A stretch of DNA of 64,000 bases from Suillus spraguei (Eukaryota > Basidiomycota > Agaricomycetes > Boletales > Suillaceae), in the NCBI GenBank assembly GCA_016800925.1, contig JABCPU010000208.1, forward strand, positions 54,338 to 118,337, written 5' to 3'. Made by a program: the position numbers and the translations under genes. How positions within the stretch are numbered: position 1 is the first letter of the stretch; every line of letters starts with the position of its first letter. Shown here one piece after another: positions 35,945 to 45,554 of this stretch. Below the pieces are notes generated by a model. That model saw only the letters and a program-made list of their open reading frames with translations, ran no database searches and was not told the origin of the DNA.

Positions 35945-36415
35945 TGTTACAACTGGGGTGGCGTCACCAGCGACAGTGAAAAACACAGTCGGTCTGCTGG
36001 GAGTTCTTACAATGTCCAGAAGAGGACAAGGTGAAAGTACAAGGAACGCGTTCCGAGTACGATCAAGGGTTCGGCCTCAAGACGAGTCTAAGAGGTTCTG
36101 CGAGAATAGAGACTAAGGCTAAGGAGTGCTTAGACTTAGAGACGATTCAAGACGACTTAGGTTGGAGACCTAAGCGAAGGAGATTCCAGGTAAAACCCAG
36201 TAAGATTAAAGTAAAGAATCTACTACAAGTACACTGTGCTTAAATAGGCCAATATGTGCGCACAGACCAAGTAACCGTGAGAACGTAACTGCGTATCCTA
36301 ATAAGGAAGGCATGTATCATACAGATGCGTTGAGCATATGAGTCAGAGTCATGTGACATGATGTACAAGTAAAGAAACAAAGGGAAAATGAATAAGGGCA
36401 CATATGATTGTAACA
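35945..36415 (-). repeat. solo GypA LTR (471 bp)
   Basis: Plus-strand sequence begins TGTTACAACTGGGG and ends GATTGTAACA, with perfect duplication AAGTC (35940..35944 and 36416..36420). Confidence 0.93.
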
Positions 36416-36420
36416 AAGTC

Positions 36421-36749
36421 AGGGTAATAAAAGAGGGTGTCCTTATCTTTCCATTTGTCGAGTGAACTGATTGCAAAGCAAGCCTGTAAAAAATAGATTT
36501 AGTAAATCAAGTCTTTATTGAAAAAAAAAACTTATGTGGACTGCAGTATATGTAATATGCTTGGCCTCCAGTCATCAGGAAAAACACTATAGTCATTTAG
36601 GTAATAGTTATTTGACTATCTATTGTATAGCTATCTTAGGTCATAATAAGGTCATATACATTAACAGTGCTTCTCTGTATAATACAATATTGCTTTGGGT
36701 ACTATAGGAAATATAGAGTAAACATATCAAAGTAAAAAAATATCTACGT
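36421..36749. other. AT-rich spacer
   Basis: Nothing recognised apart from a possible minus-strand acceptor and short exon at 36421-36495. Confidence 0.3.
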
Positions 36750-37565
36750 CTACCAGAGTGTCTGATAAGAATACTTGCTAGAAAAGTTATTCAAATAAAA
36801 CCTTTTGCATTTATCTAATACTGTATCAGTAGTCCATTCAGCAAGAACACCATTAGAAAAGTCAGGTATCAAATGACAACTCTGATGTATAGAAGAAAGC
36901 TTTATAATGGCTCCAGGTGAATGACCATCAGCTAATGATACAGAGTTAGTAACAAGATACATGCCATGATGAGGCTCAGGAGCTGTTTTCAATTTGGCAA
37001 ACCATTCTGCATATGCCAATGGCTCAGAAGGCCAGGTAGATGGTGCTGTCCAGGAACCATAGAGCTTGGTGGGTAATCTGAAAATTACTTTTAAATGTCC
37101 AATCCTAGTACCTAAAATGATAGAGTCATTCTCAAGAATACAAAAAAAAAACTACTTACCTTGTAACCCAGTAGATTCACAGTCCTCACTGATCATAACT
37201 ACAACAATATCAAATCTGGCTGGGCTTCCTAAGCTCTTGGGTTTAGCCTTGAAGCTATCTATCTCCTCATTCCCTAGGTCCAAATCAATTTCATTGCCTA
37301 AATCATTCAGACTGAATCTGAAACCATGATAGACATCCAAAGAGCTGAATGGAAGGAAAGCATTTCTAAGTCGTCCACCAGCAATGTTGTTGTTGTTGAA
37401 AGAATTGATGAAGTAGGTCAGATTGTGTTGAAAGCCAGGGCAGGTATGTCTCTCCATAATTTCTTGAATGTCCTGGTTCTTTCTGGCTGGATATTTAGCG
37501 ATGAGAATGCTTTGATCTTTGACTCTAGAGTAAGAGAATTCTTCATCCTCATTTTCCACCATCAT
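36750..37565 (-). pseudogene. C-terminal part of a Plavaka/CACTA-like transposase
   Basis: Exons 37160..37565 and 36750..37111, joined by a 48-nt GT-AG intron. The reading goes FQHNLTYFINSF...LPFSSLDVYHGFRF, SLGSPARFDIVVVM, then across the intron TRIGHLKVIFRLPTKLYGSW, PSEPLAYAEWF and HGMYLV...IHQSCHLIPDF, ending in a stop. This order (RVIF..LP, LAYxEWF, RSCHLIP) is what I know from the C termini of basidiomycete Plavaka-type transposases. The N-terminal nuclease is absent, so this is a relic. Confidence 0.55.
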
Positions 37566-37709
37566 TTTGAGATAGGTCTTAGATGAAGATGCCTATGATA
37601 TAGATTTTGAATAAAGAACGTCAATATATTTCAACAAAAATTCACCTTGTCCCTTCTACTTAGCCAGGATATCATCTGAGGGATCTCATTGCGGTGATTT
37701 GATGTGTAC

Positions 37710-37855
37710 TGTTAGCAACCTAGCCAGGTGCTAAGGAACTTGAGTGGTGTCTGCGACGGGTGCTCTATCAAGAGCGGTGGCCCGTGCATATCGGTCTCCT
37801 AGTGCAGAGTGTGCTAGTTGCGTTGGTTGGAGGTGGGCACTACGCGCTGTCTCAC
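37710..37855 (-). repeat. GypB LTR fragment
   Basis: The reverse complement matches 1893..2039 (GTGAGACAGCGC...CCTGGCTAGG..CTAACA) with scattered differences. Cut at 37855/37856, where an inverted-repeat element begins. Confidence 0.8.
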
Positions 37856-39180
37856 CACATATTACAGTGAACTATCTCCATATTATACAAGTGAATGGAC
37901 ATGCATAATATCCCGTATGATACGGGCCAGCAGACCATGGGCCCATGGTAGAAGTTGATGATGGATGGGCTGGGAGTGTCATATACCATACTTCTAATCC
38001 CAGATCCAACCATATCCGATCAGATCTGATCAATTCCATTTCCGTCCGGTCCACAGATCCTGTCCGGACCACCCATCTGAATGTGCTCACTTCTCGCACC
38101 TTAACTCCCTTGTGTATATCAGTGTCTATCTCCTTTCAGCATTCCTCCTGTTTCCAGTATTCCGGCTGTGTATATTTCCATCCTGCATCACTGATCCGTT
38201 ACCTGTGTTCATTTCCGATTTGTGCTTACTGATCCGCTGTGCATTAACTAATAGACTTCTGTTACACTTCGTACATAGCCCTCGGTCCCAGACTTGTTGA
38301 TTATCCGTCTTAGATACTTACAGTATATAAACCACTTGTAAATCTCCGTAGAACCTTAGTTCGAATATCATCTTAGATTCTGCTCATTCTGCTTCCTCTG
38401 GACTTAAGCCACTCTCCGCTCTAAGTCATCTTCCGAGACTGGGATTGATTCCTATAGTCTATATCTCCGACTCTATCTTCGGATAGTCTATCTCTGCTAG
38501 TTTCTAGTTAGGAATTCGTTCCAAAGCTAGTCTTAATCTTTGTTCTATTCCTACGTTCCGGATAACCTTCAGACGTATCATATCCGATACCTTTGGACGT
38601 CCAGACCCGTCACGCAACTCCTTCCGGATCTTCAGACGTATAGCTTCTCCCTGAAATAAGGGGCATTACTCGGGAAAGGGGCACAGTGCACGAACTGAGG
38701 CCAAAGCCCTTCAGAACTCTCTACCTTTGAGTACGGTCTTAACATGGGCCCACCTGTCTATATTTTATACCACCCTCGGCCCACCCATCTAATAAATATT
38801 TATATAACACTCTTGGCCCACCCATCTAATACCCATCTAATTTAATATGTGTCTGGGCCCACCTGTGTATGTGATAACAAGTACCCTTCACATACCTGTC
38901 TATTTGATACACATCTACCTTGATACACCCATCTACATGATATCCAACTACCTCGGCCCATCCATCTACCGGATATTCATGTACATCGCCCACTCATCTA
39001 CTCTACATATTCCTTGCATGGGCCCACCCGCTGTCATTGGGAATAATATTCCTCCCGGCCCATCCATCATCAACAAGGATATTTCTACCATGGGCCCATG
39101 GTCCGCTGGCCCGTATCATACAGGATATTATGCACATCCATTCACTCGTATAATACGGAGATAGTTCACTGTAATATGTG
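37856..39180. mobile_element. 1.3-kb non-coding element with ~115-bp terminal inverted repeats
   Basis: 37856..~37975 and ~39055..39180 are inverted copies (~90% alike) starting CACATATTACAGTGAACTATC and each holding the palindrome CCATGGGCCCATGG. No open frame of note. The interior includes a promoter-like part (TATATAAACC near 38326) and a degenerate repeat of GGCCCACCCATCTA units (~38745-39000). No target duplication is evident. Could be a non-autonomous DNA transposon or a rearranged LTR. Confidence 0.55.
38745..39025 (+). repeat. degenerate minisatellite, GGCCCACC(C/T)(A/G)TCTA units
   Basis: Some ten imperfect copies of a GGCCCAC..ATCTA core separated by AT-rich spacers of 20-40 nt. 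Confidence 0.6.
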
Positions 39181-39471
39181 TGTCAGACAAAGCAGACGCT
39201 CATCAATGTCAACCTCAAGTTACTACACATACAGTGGCTCAAAAAACTGTCCGCATGTTTTGGCATTTTTCACTATCTATAATATTGTGTGAGAACAAAC
39301 AAATGCCTCAAAAACATGCTTATACCACATTGTAGTATGGCTTCAGGGCTTTCATTTGAGCCCTACACCGTGGGAATCGGTGGAGATATGGTGGAGATAC
39401 AAGGCTCACAAAATGGTGACTCATGCGGACAGTTTTTTGACTCAAGTATTTTACAGTAATAACCAGGTATT

Positions 39472-40278
39472 CTAGTATTTTGTATGACCTCCCTTGGCTT
39501 TAATTACTGCCTCTATCCTTCTAGGCATACTCTCAATTAATTTCTGGCAATCCTCAGCTGTGATCTTCCCCCATTCCACTGCTACTCTCTCCCAAAGCTC
39601 CCATACTCCTTTAGGGGGGTTTTCATAGGCTTGAAGCTTTTTCTTGAGTGTTCCCCAGAGATGTTCAATGACATTGACATCAGGAGACTGTGCTGGCCAG
39701 TCAAGAACATTGATGTTATGTTCTTCAAACCATTCCCTAGCTCTTCTGGATGTGTGCTTGGGATCATTATCCTGTTGGAAAATGATATCTTCTTCATCAA
39801 TCCCTGATTCTGCCAAGCTAGGCAGCAAGTGGTCATTTAAAATGTCCACATACTGCTCAGCATTCATCTTCCCCTCAACCTCAGCAAGCATTCCCACACC
39901 ATTCCATCCCATACAGCCCCATACCATTAAAGAACCTCCTCCAAACTTGACAGTCCCATTAACCTCTCTGTCTGTTAGGCCATCTCCCTTCTTTTTCCAT
40001 ACATACACCTTCCCATCTGACCCAATCCTATTGATTTTGGTCTCATCTGACCATATAACATGCTTCCAGTCCTCTACAGTCCAGTGTTGATGAGCTAAGG
40101 CAAAGGCTAGTCTTCTCTGCCTATGTTTGATGGAGAGAAGAGGCTTTTTCTTCTTTGTTACTGCCTTGAGATGAGCTGCCTTGAGAACATTCCTCACTGT
40201 TTGTGAAGAGACAGGGGTAGTGATGGTGGAATTGATATAATGGGTGGCTTGGACAGCATTATCAGCCTTTCCTGTAGT
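39472..40278 (-). pseudogene. Tc1 transposase, C-terminal part (DD34E catalytic domain)
   Basis: Carries all three catalytic acids: Asp in VIWSDETKINRI, Asp in FQQDNDPKHTS, and Glu in NVIEHLWGTLKKKL. There are exactly 34 residues between the second Asp and the Glu, the Tc1 spacing. The end ...KAKGGHTKY is followed by a stop. It is separated from its N-terminal half (47925..48139) by GypA copy 3. Without the insert and one GTAGT copy, the two parts make a continuous 339-codon frame with no stop, so the gene was intact when hit. Transposase cuts and pastes the element at TA sites. Confidence 0.93.
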
Positions 40279-40753
40279 TGTTACGAACTGGGATGGTGTC
40301 ACCAGCGACAGTGAAAAGACACAGTCGGTCTGCTGGGAGTTCTTACAATGTTCAAAAGAGAACAAGGTGAAAGTATGAGGAACGTGTTCCAAGTACGATC
40401 AAGGGTTCAGCCTCGAAGACAAGTCTAAGAGGTATCTGCGAGAATAGAGACTAAGACTAAGGAGTGCTTAGACTTAGAGACGATTCAAGACGACTTAGGT
40501 TGGAGACCTAAGCGAAGGAGATTCCAGGTAAAACCCAGTAAGATTAAAGTAGGGAATCTACTACAAGTACACTGTGCTTAAATAGGCCAATATGTGCGCA
40601 CAGACCAAGAGAGACGTGAGAATGTAAGTGCGTATCCAAAGAAGGAAGGCAACTATAGTACAGATGCGTTGAGCATATGAATCAGAGTCATGTTACGTAA
40701 TATACAAGGTAAATGAAGTAAGAAAATGAATAGGGGCACGTACGATTGTAACA
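40279..40753 (-). repeat. GypA copy 3, 3' LTR (475 bp)
   Basis: Differs from 47450..47924 at one visible site (GTATGAGG against GTACGAGG on the plus strand). Confidence 0.95.
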
Positions 40754-40789
40754 TTACCCCCGTTTTATACTGAAAGTCACCGACTTTCA
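40754..40789 (-). promoter_or_regulatory. GypA copy 3 hairpin and polypurine tract
   Basis: In element orientation: TGAAAGTC GGT GACTTTCA (8-bp stem, 40771..40789), then AAAACGGGGGTAA up to the LTR. The ORF3 stop TGA is the first three bases of the stem. Confidence 0.75.
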
Positions 40790-42256
40790 ATTACTTTGGT
40801 TTTCGTAGTAGACAGGATCGTCGCTCCATTCGTAATCTTCATCAGCAACGGATCCACTCATCATGTACTTAGCTTCTTCTAAACCAGCGCGTCGTTTAGA
40901 GTCCCTCCTTTTCTCTGCACGAATGCGTTCGTCATCAAGCTGCTTTTCCCAAGCACGAAGCGCGTCGTAAAATCCTTCATCTTTCCAAGTTAACTCGAAG
41001 GGCGGGGGCCCAACTCGGTTGGGACAATAGAGGGATAAATGAGTGGGCGACCAATATCTGCAAACCTTGCACTGATACTCCGCGCAGTTCTTTTGACGAT
41101 GTCCTAGTAATCCACAGATCCGGCACTTCATGTTCTCGTCAGGGTTAGAGGAGATTTTGCGCAAAGGAGACGGGGTAACGGTAGGCGTGGGGCTAGTGGA
41201 TCTAGCGCGCTTCTTTCCCTTTTTCTTTGTCATATGTTTTAAGGCAAGGGTGTTCTGCCGCTTAAGCTGCGCCTGTTGAACAGAGGACAAAGTGTATGCT
41301 GATATAGGGAGATCCGGTGTGACTTCTCGTTCGGCAGCCGCAAGGAGTTCGGTGGATGAAGAGGGAGATGTGATACCGAAGTCTTTTACTAAGACTGGTG
41401 AAACGGGATCCATAGGGCCGAATGACGGTGGAATAGACATAGGGGGATGAATATGGAGGTCGCGAAGTCGAGGGCCGAGGGTTACCAGCTCAGTGGCGGA
41501 GATCCCTAGCAATTTAGCAGCCTCATACTGTTCCTCCGTGCATGGTTCATATAGCCATGCTGGGTGTTCATGGGTGACTGTAATCGGAGGCGGTGAAGTT
41601 GGTCGTTGAATCGGGGATGGGGTTCGTGGAGAGGCAAGATCACTTTGCGTTTGCTGTAGATCAGTAATGGCTTCTTCCACTAAGTTTCGGGCTGCTCTTG
41701 TTTCAGCGACGGACTGTTGGATGGTTTCGACGACTTGGTTTGTAAGTTGTCCGATCTCATGGACAGCAGTGTATAAGCCAGTAAAGGCATCAAGACTAGT
41801 ATAAGCGCGTGAAGAAGAGGGTGCTGGGATAGGAAGTGGCGCATCTTCCTGCGGAGAGGGAGGTCGAGCAACACCTGCTCGACGCTCGGCAATGATATGA
41901 ATAGCTTCTTCAACATCATTCTTAAAGGAATCGGGAAGAAGCAACATAGCGTAAGCACGAATGCGTTTTTGAAGATGGAGGAAGCGGTGACGGAGAGTAA
42001 TTTCTGTTGTTTCTTTGGCAGTGGCTTCAATGAGGGCTGCGGTACGGATGATGTTGACGATAAGGAGAGCAGGGAAGGCGCCTCTTTCAGTAAGGATTCT
42101 TTCGATCTCGAGGGCATGTCCCTCGCAGAGAATGGCGGCTTCGATGTAAGAGGAGTTGTCGATTTCAGCGGCGAGGGTTCCGTATCGTTCAGTTTCAGAG
42201 TCGGAGTCATTGGTGGCAGCGACGACGGGTGTAATGTAGGCAGTGGGGAAAGACAT
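40787..42256 (-). CDS. GypA ORF3: 489-aa protein with two zinc motifs, function unknown
   Basis: Follows pol by 53 nt. Residues 1-140 look helical (YGTLAAEIDNSSYIEAA, LHLQKRIRAYAMLLLP). Next come a Pro/Ser-rich linker, a second helical segment (AVHEIGQLTNQVVETIQQSV), a conserved WLYEPC...LHIHPPMSIPPSFGPMDP block and a basic KKKGKKRARS stretch. Near residue 380 it has CRICGLLGHRQKNC (CX2CX4HX4C) and at once CKVCRYWSPTHLSLYC (CX2CX6HX4C). The acidic tail ends YYENQSN. There is no signal peptide or membrane segment, so it is not env-like despite its position. The zinc motifs suggest nucleic-acid binding; a second Gag-like or RNA-chaperone role is inference. The frame is kept in three copies. Confidence 0.85.
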   Translation of the reverse strand: MSFPTAYITPVVAATNDSDSETERYGTLAAEIDNSSYIEAAILCEGHALEIERILTERGAFPALLIVNIIRTAALIEATAKETTEITLRHRFLHLQKRIRAYAMLLLPDSFKNDVEEAIHIIAERRAGVARPPSPQEDAPLPIPAPSSSRAYTSLDAFTGLYTAVHEIGQLTNQVVETIQQSVAETRAARNLVEEAITDLQQTQSDLASPRTPSPIQRPTSPPPITVTHEHPAWLYEPCTEEQYEAAKLLGISATELVTLGPRLRDLHIHPPMSIPPSFGPMDPVSPVLVKDFGITSPSSSTELLAAAEREVTPDLPISAYTLSSVQQAQLKRQNTLALKHMTKKKGKKRARSTSPTPTVTPSPLRKISSNPDENMKCRICGLLGHRQKNCAEYQCKVCRYWSPTHLSLYCPNRVGPPPFELTWKDEGFYDALRAWEKQLDDERIRAEKRRDSKRRAGLEEAKYMMSGSVADEDYEWSDDPVYYENQSN

Positions 42257-42309
42257 TTCGATACAGATAGTTGATCAAGTGCTAGTGTGGTTGATTGACT
42301 GGGGAATAA

Positions 42310-45300
42310 TCAGAGGGCGTGTTGCTTCTTATAAGCATTTAGGATTCGAGCGGAGTTCTTCAGATTCTTTTCTGGGAGCCATTCGTTATCTCCCGATGAG
42401 TATCCTTTCCATGAAACAAGATAACGTCGGCGATTGCCGGTTCCTTTGTGAGAAAGAATTGCTTCGATTTCATATTCTTCTTCTTCTTCGATGATGTCAG
42501 GTGGTGGTTCGGTGAAGTTCGGGCCGTGTACATCTGTTTCGCTATAGGATGATAAAACAGAAGCATGGAACGTGGGGTGAATCTTCCACTGCGGTGGGAG
42601 CTGGAGTGTGAACGTGATGGGAGATAAAACGTCGATGATCGGGAAAGGTCCGTATCGTTTCGGAGCAAGCTTCTTTGATGGGAGCTTAAGTCTAAGATTA
42701 GCGGCAGATAGCCAAACCTTATCTCCGATCTTCCATGGGGTGTACTTATCTCCTCGGGATCGTTCGGCCATTGTCTGCATGGCAATGTTGTGACAGGCGA
42801 TTGCTTCTTCTCTTATTTTCTGCAGAGATCGTACTCGATCTTCTGCTGCGGGGACGGATGAATCAGGGATCAGATGAGGGATAGCGCGTGGTTCATATCC
42901 CATCATCAAATAGAAGGGTGATGCATTTCTTGCATCGTGTTTTCGGTGGTTGTGGACAAATTCGGCGATTGGTAGGTGTTCTACCCAATTTTCGGGGTTG
43001 TTACGGCAGTAAATGCGGAGGTATGTTTCAAGTTCTTGATTTAGTCTTTCAGTTTGACCATCAGTCTGTGGGTGGTAAGCCGTGGATGGAGCGATGACGT
43101 AGTCGAGAAGTCGGGCAAGTTCCTTTGAGAAGCGAGATAAGAATTGCGGTCCTCGATCCGAGATAACTTTGTCATGGAGTCCAAATCGTCGGTATACGTG
43201 TTTCAAAAATAGCTTAGCAACGCCCTCTGAGGTGATGGTTTTCAAACAAGGGATAATAATTACCCCCTTCGTAAGGCCATGGTCTACCACGACCATGATA
43301 CTGTCAAAGCCTCCAGAGACAGGGAGGTCAGTGATGAGATCGACAGAGACCTGAGAGAACGGGCGAACAGCCGATGAGGGAATAGGCGTAAGCGGGGGCC
43401 GAACAGGATGTGTATCCGCTTTCATTTGCTGACAAAGGGCGCAACCCTCAACGTATTTTCGAACATAAGAGCCCATAGCAGGCCACCAGGCTTCCCGTTT
43501 CACTAGTTCTTCAGTTTTGAATCTACCGGGATGACCCGCGGTAGGATGATCATGATACCGCTTCAGGATATCGGAGCGATGCGCCGGCGGGATATAGGCG
43601 CGATTTTTAAAATAGAGGACGTTCTCCTCAATCTTCCAATCGGAGAGTGCTGATTTCATAGGAGGAAGGCACACTCCATCAAGGGCATCCGACGCTGTCT
43701 TGAAGACAGGATCGTCGAGGGGGTCAGAGGATGACAGTACATCCTTCAAGTCGGTGTCGATAAGACGAACGAATAGAGCATCAGGGAGGAGGGTTTGATC
43801 TTCGTTATCGTCTTTGCCAGAGTCATAGTCAGGCCGGCGAGATAGTGCATCAGGTACTGCTAATTTAGTACCTGCAACGTGATGCAGTTCGATGTCGTAA
43901 ATAGACAAAATCAATTGCCAACGTGCTTGGCGACGGGTAAGCTTTTGTGCACTTCTAAAGTACAGAAGGTTCTTATGGTCGGTGAATACCAGGACGGGAT
44001 GTGGGTTTCCTTCGAGATAATGACGCCATTCGTTCAATCCCCGGATCACGGCGAGGAGTTCCCTATCAAAGATCTGGTAATTGCGTTCCGCAGGGTTCAA
44101 AGACTGTGAGAGATATGCACATGGGTGATAAACACCATTCTCATCGGTCTGCAGGAGAACTCCTCCAGTTGCTACGAGTGAAGCATCGGTAGCAATAGCA
44201 AATTGTCGGGAGGGATCGGGATTACGGAGTACCGGTTGAGAAGTAAAGCATCGTTTCAACTCTTCGAAGGTGTCCATACATTCAGTTGACCATTCAAAGG
44301 CCTTATCTTTCTTCGTTAAATCGATAAGGGGTCTGGCGATGTCAGAATAGTGAGAAATGAACGTGCGGTAAAAGTTGCAAAAGCCGAGGAATGACTGAAC
44401 GTCTTTCACAGATTTTGGGGTTGGCCATTCGGAGATTCCCTTGGTCTTAGCGGTGTCCATAGCAACTTGTCCGGGGCGAATTATCATTCCGAGGTATTCC
44501 ACTTCTTTTGCGTCGAAGGTGCATTTCTCCGGTTTCAAGAACAGGTGTTCTTTTCGTATTTTCATCAAAACTCGTCTGGTCCGTTCACGGTGTTCTGCCA
44601 TTGTTGTGGAGAAAATCAGGATATCGTCCATATAGATAACCATCCATCCTTCATTGATTTCTTGCTGAAAGGTGCGATTCATGTATGCTTGAAAAGTTGC
44701 TGGGGAATTGCAGAGGCCGAAGAACATGACGTTCGGTTCAAAGAGGCCAAATTCCGTGGTAAAAGCAGCTTTCCACCTATCATCAGGATGGATGCGAATA
44801 TTGTTATAGCCGGACCGAATATCCATTTTCGTAAAGAACTGAGCGTTATGAAGGCGTGCGACAAGGGAAATAGGGAGTGGAAGTGGATATGCGTTCTTGA
44901 CTGTCCAATCATTGATGTAGCGATAATCTTGACAGGGGCGCAGTTCTCCACTTTTCTTTCCCACAAAGAAGAAGCCACTGGCTTGGGGTGACTTTGATTC
45001 TGAGATGAATCCTTTCGCAACGTTTTCATCGATAAACGTTTTGACAGCAGCGCGTTCTTTTTCCGATAGCGGGTAGACCTTAGACGTACGAGGAATAAAA
45101 CCGGGTTTGGTGTCGATCCGATGATCAATACCAGGGCGTTCGGGGGGTAGTTTGTTTAATCCGTCTTTAGCAAAGACGTCTGCGAAGTCATGCAAATAGT
45201 CCGGGACCAATTCTTCGAAGGATTTCTTTTTCTTTTCCTTCTCGTCCGTGGCGAATTCCTGAGCTTTGTTACTGTATTTCGGAGGAGGGAGTGGAATTGA

Positions 45301-45528
45301 AGAATAGGGAGAGGGTTGTTCCAGGTGAGAAGTTCCATCACGTGTCAAGGGTGTATCCATGGATACTTCTTCTATGATCCTCATGCTAACCCCGTCAGTA
45401 TCATATTCCACAAGAAATTCTCCTTCTCCTAGTTCATACGAGGAAATTTCGCGTACTTCTGGTGCATGCCAGACGTCATTCATGGTATCGAATTGGTCAT
45501 CATCCTCGGTTGGGATCAACAAGGGCAC
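42310..45528 (-). CDS. pol: GypA pol: reverse transcriptase, RNase H, integrase, chromodomain (1072 aa from first listed start)
   Basis: RT from about residue 165 (SPQASGFFFVGKKSGE, RPCQDYRYIND, KMDIRSGYNNIRI) with catalytic YMDD at ~299-302. RNase H is at ~435-550 (AIATDASLVATGG, FDRELLAVIRG, FTDHKNLLYF). The integrase zinc region is at ~660 (HPTAGHPG...GCALCQQM). The core has Asp in VSVDLITD (~728), Asp in SDRGPQF (~790) and Glu in QTERLNQELE. The GPF region KRYGPFPIIDV is followed by a C-terminal chromodomain (~1013-1065, RRYLVSWKGYSSGDNEWLPEKNL). The frame is -1 relative to protease and is open well upstream of the listed start, so it is probably made by frameshifting. No stops. Confidence 0.95.
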   Translation of the reverse strand: MPLLIPTEDDDQFDTMNDVWHAPEVREISSYELGEGEFLVEYDTDGVSMRIIEEVSMDTPLTRDGTSHLEQPSPYSSIPLPPPKYSNKAQEFATDEKEKKKKSFEELVPDYLHDFADVFAKDGLNKLPPERPGIDHRIDTKPGFIPRTSKVYPLSEKERAAVKTFIDENVAKGFISESKSPQASGFFFVGKKSGELRPCQDYRYINDWTVKNAYPLPLPISLVARLHNAQFFTKMDIRSGYNNIRIHPDDRWKAAFTTEFGLFEPNVMFFGLCNSPATFQAYMNRTFQQEINEGWMVIYMDDILIFSTTMAEHRERTRRVLMKIRKEHLFLKPEKCTFDAKEVEYLGMIIRPGQVAMDTAKTKGISEWPTPKSVKDVQSFLGFCNFYRTFISHYSDIARPLIDLTKKDKAFEWSTECMDTFEELKRCFTSQPVLRNPDPSRQFAIATDASLVATGGVLLQTDENGVYHPCAYLSQSLNPAERNYQIFDRELLAVIRGLNEWRHYLEGNPHPVLVFTDHKNLLYFRSAQKLTRRQARWQLILSIYDIELHHVAGTKLAVPDALSRRPDYDSGKDDNEDQTLLPDALFVRLIDTDLKDVLSSSDPLDDPVFKTASDALDGVCLPPMKSALSDWKIEENVLYFKNRAYIPPAHRSDILKRYHDHPTAGHPGRFKTEELVKREAWWPAMGSYVRKYVEGCALCQQMKADTHPVRPPLTPIPSSAVRPFSQVSVDLITDLPVSGGFDSIMVVVDHGLTKGVIIIPCLKTITSEGVAKLFLKHVYRRFGLHDKVISDRGPQFLSRFSKELARLLDYVIAPSTAYHPQTDGQTERLNQELETYLRIYCRNNPENWVEHLPIAEFVHNHRKHDARNASPFYLMMGYEPRAIPHLIPDSSVPAAEDRVRSLQKIREEAIACHNIAMQTMAERSRGDKYTPWKIGDKVWLSAANLRLKLPSKKLAPKRYGPFPIIDVLSPITFTLQLPPQWKIHPTFHASVLSSYSETDVHGPNFTEPPPDIIEEEEEYEIEAILSHKGTGNRRRYLVSWKGYSSGDNEWLPEKNLKNSARILNAYKKQHAL

Positions 45529-45554
45529 GGGTTCTTCGTCATCAGGGATTACTT

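Noticed and set aside
40787..42256. ORF3 as an envelope-like gene
   Set aside because: Position fits, but there is no signal peptide, no transmembrane helix and no furin-like site; zinc motifs argue for a nucleic-acid binder.
41897..42274. Plus-strand frame opposite GypA ORF3
   Set aside because: Antisense shadow of a conserved transposon ORF; composition mirrors the real frame.
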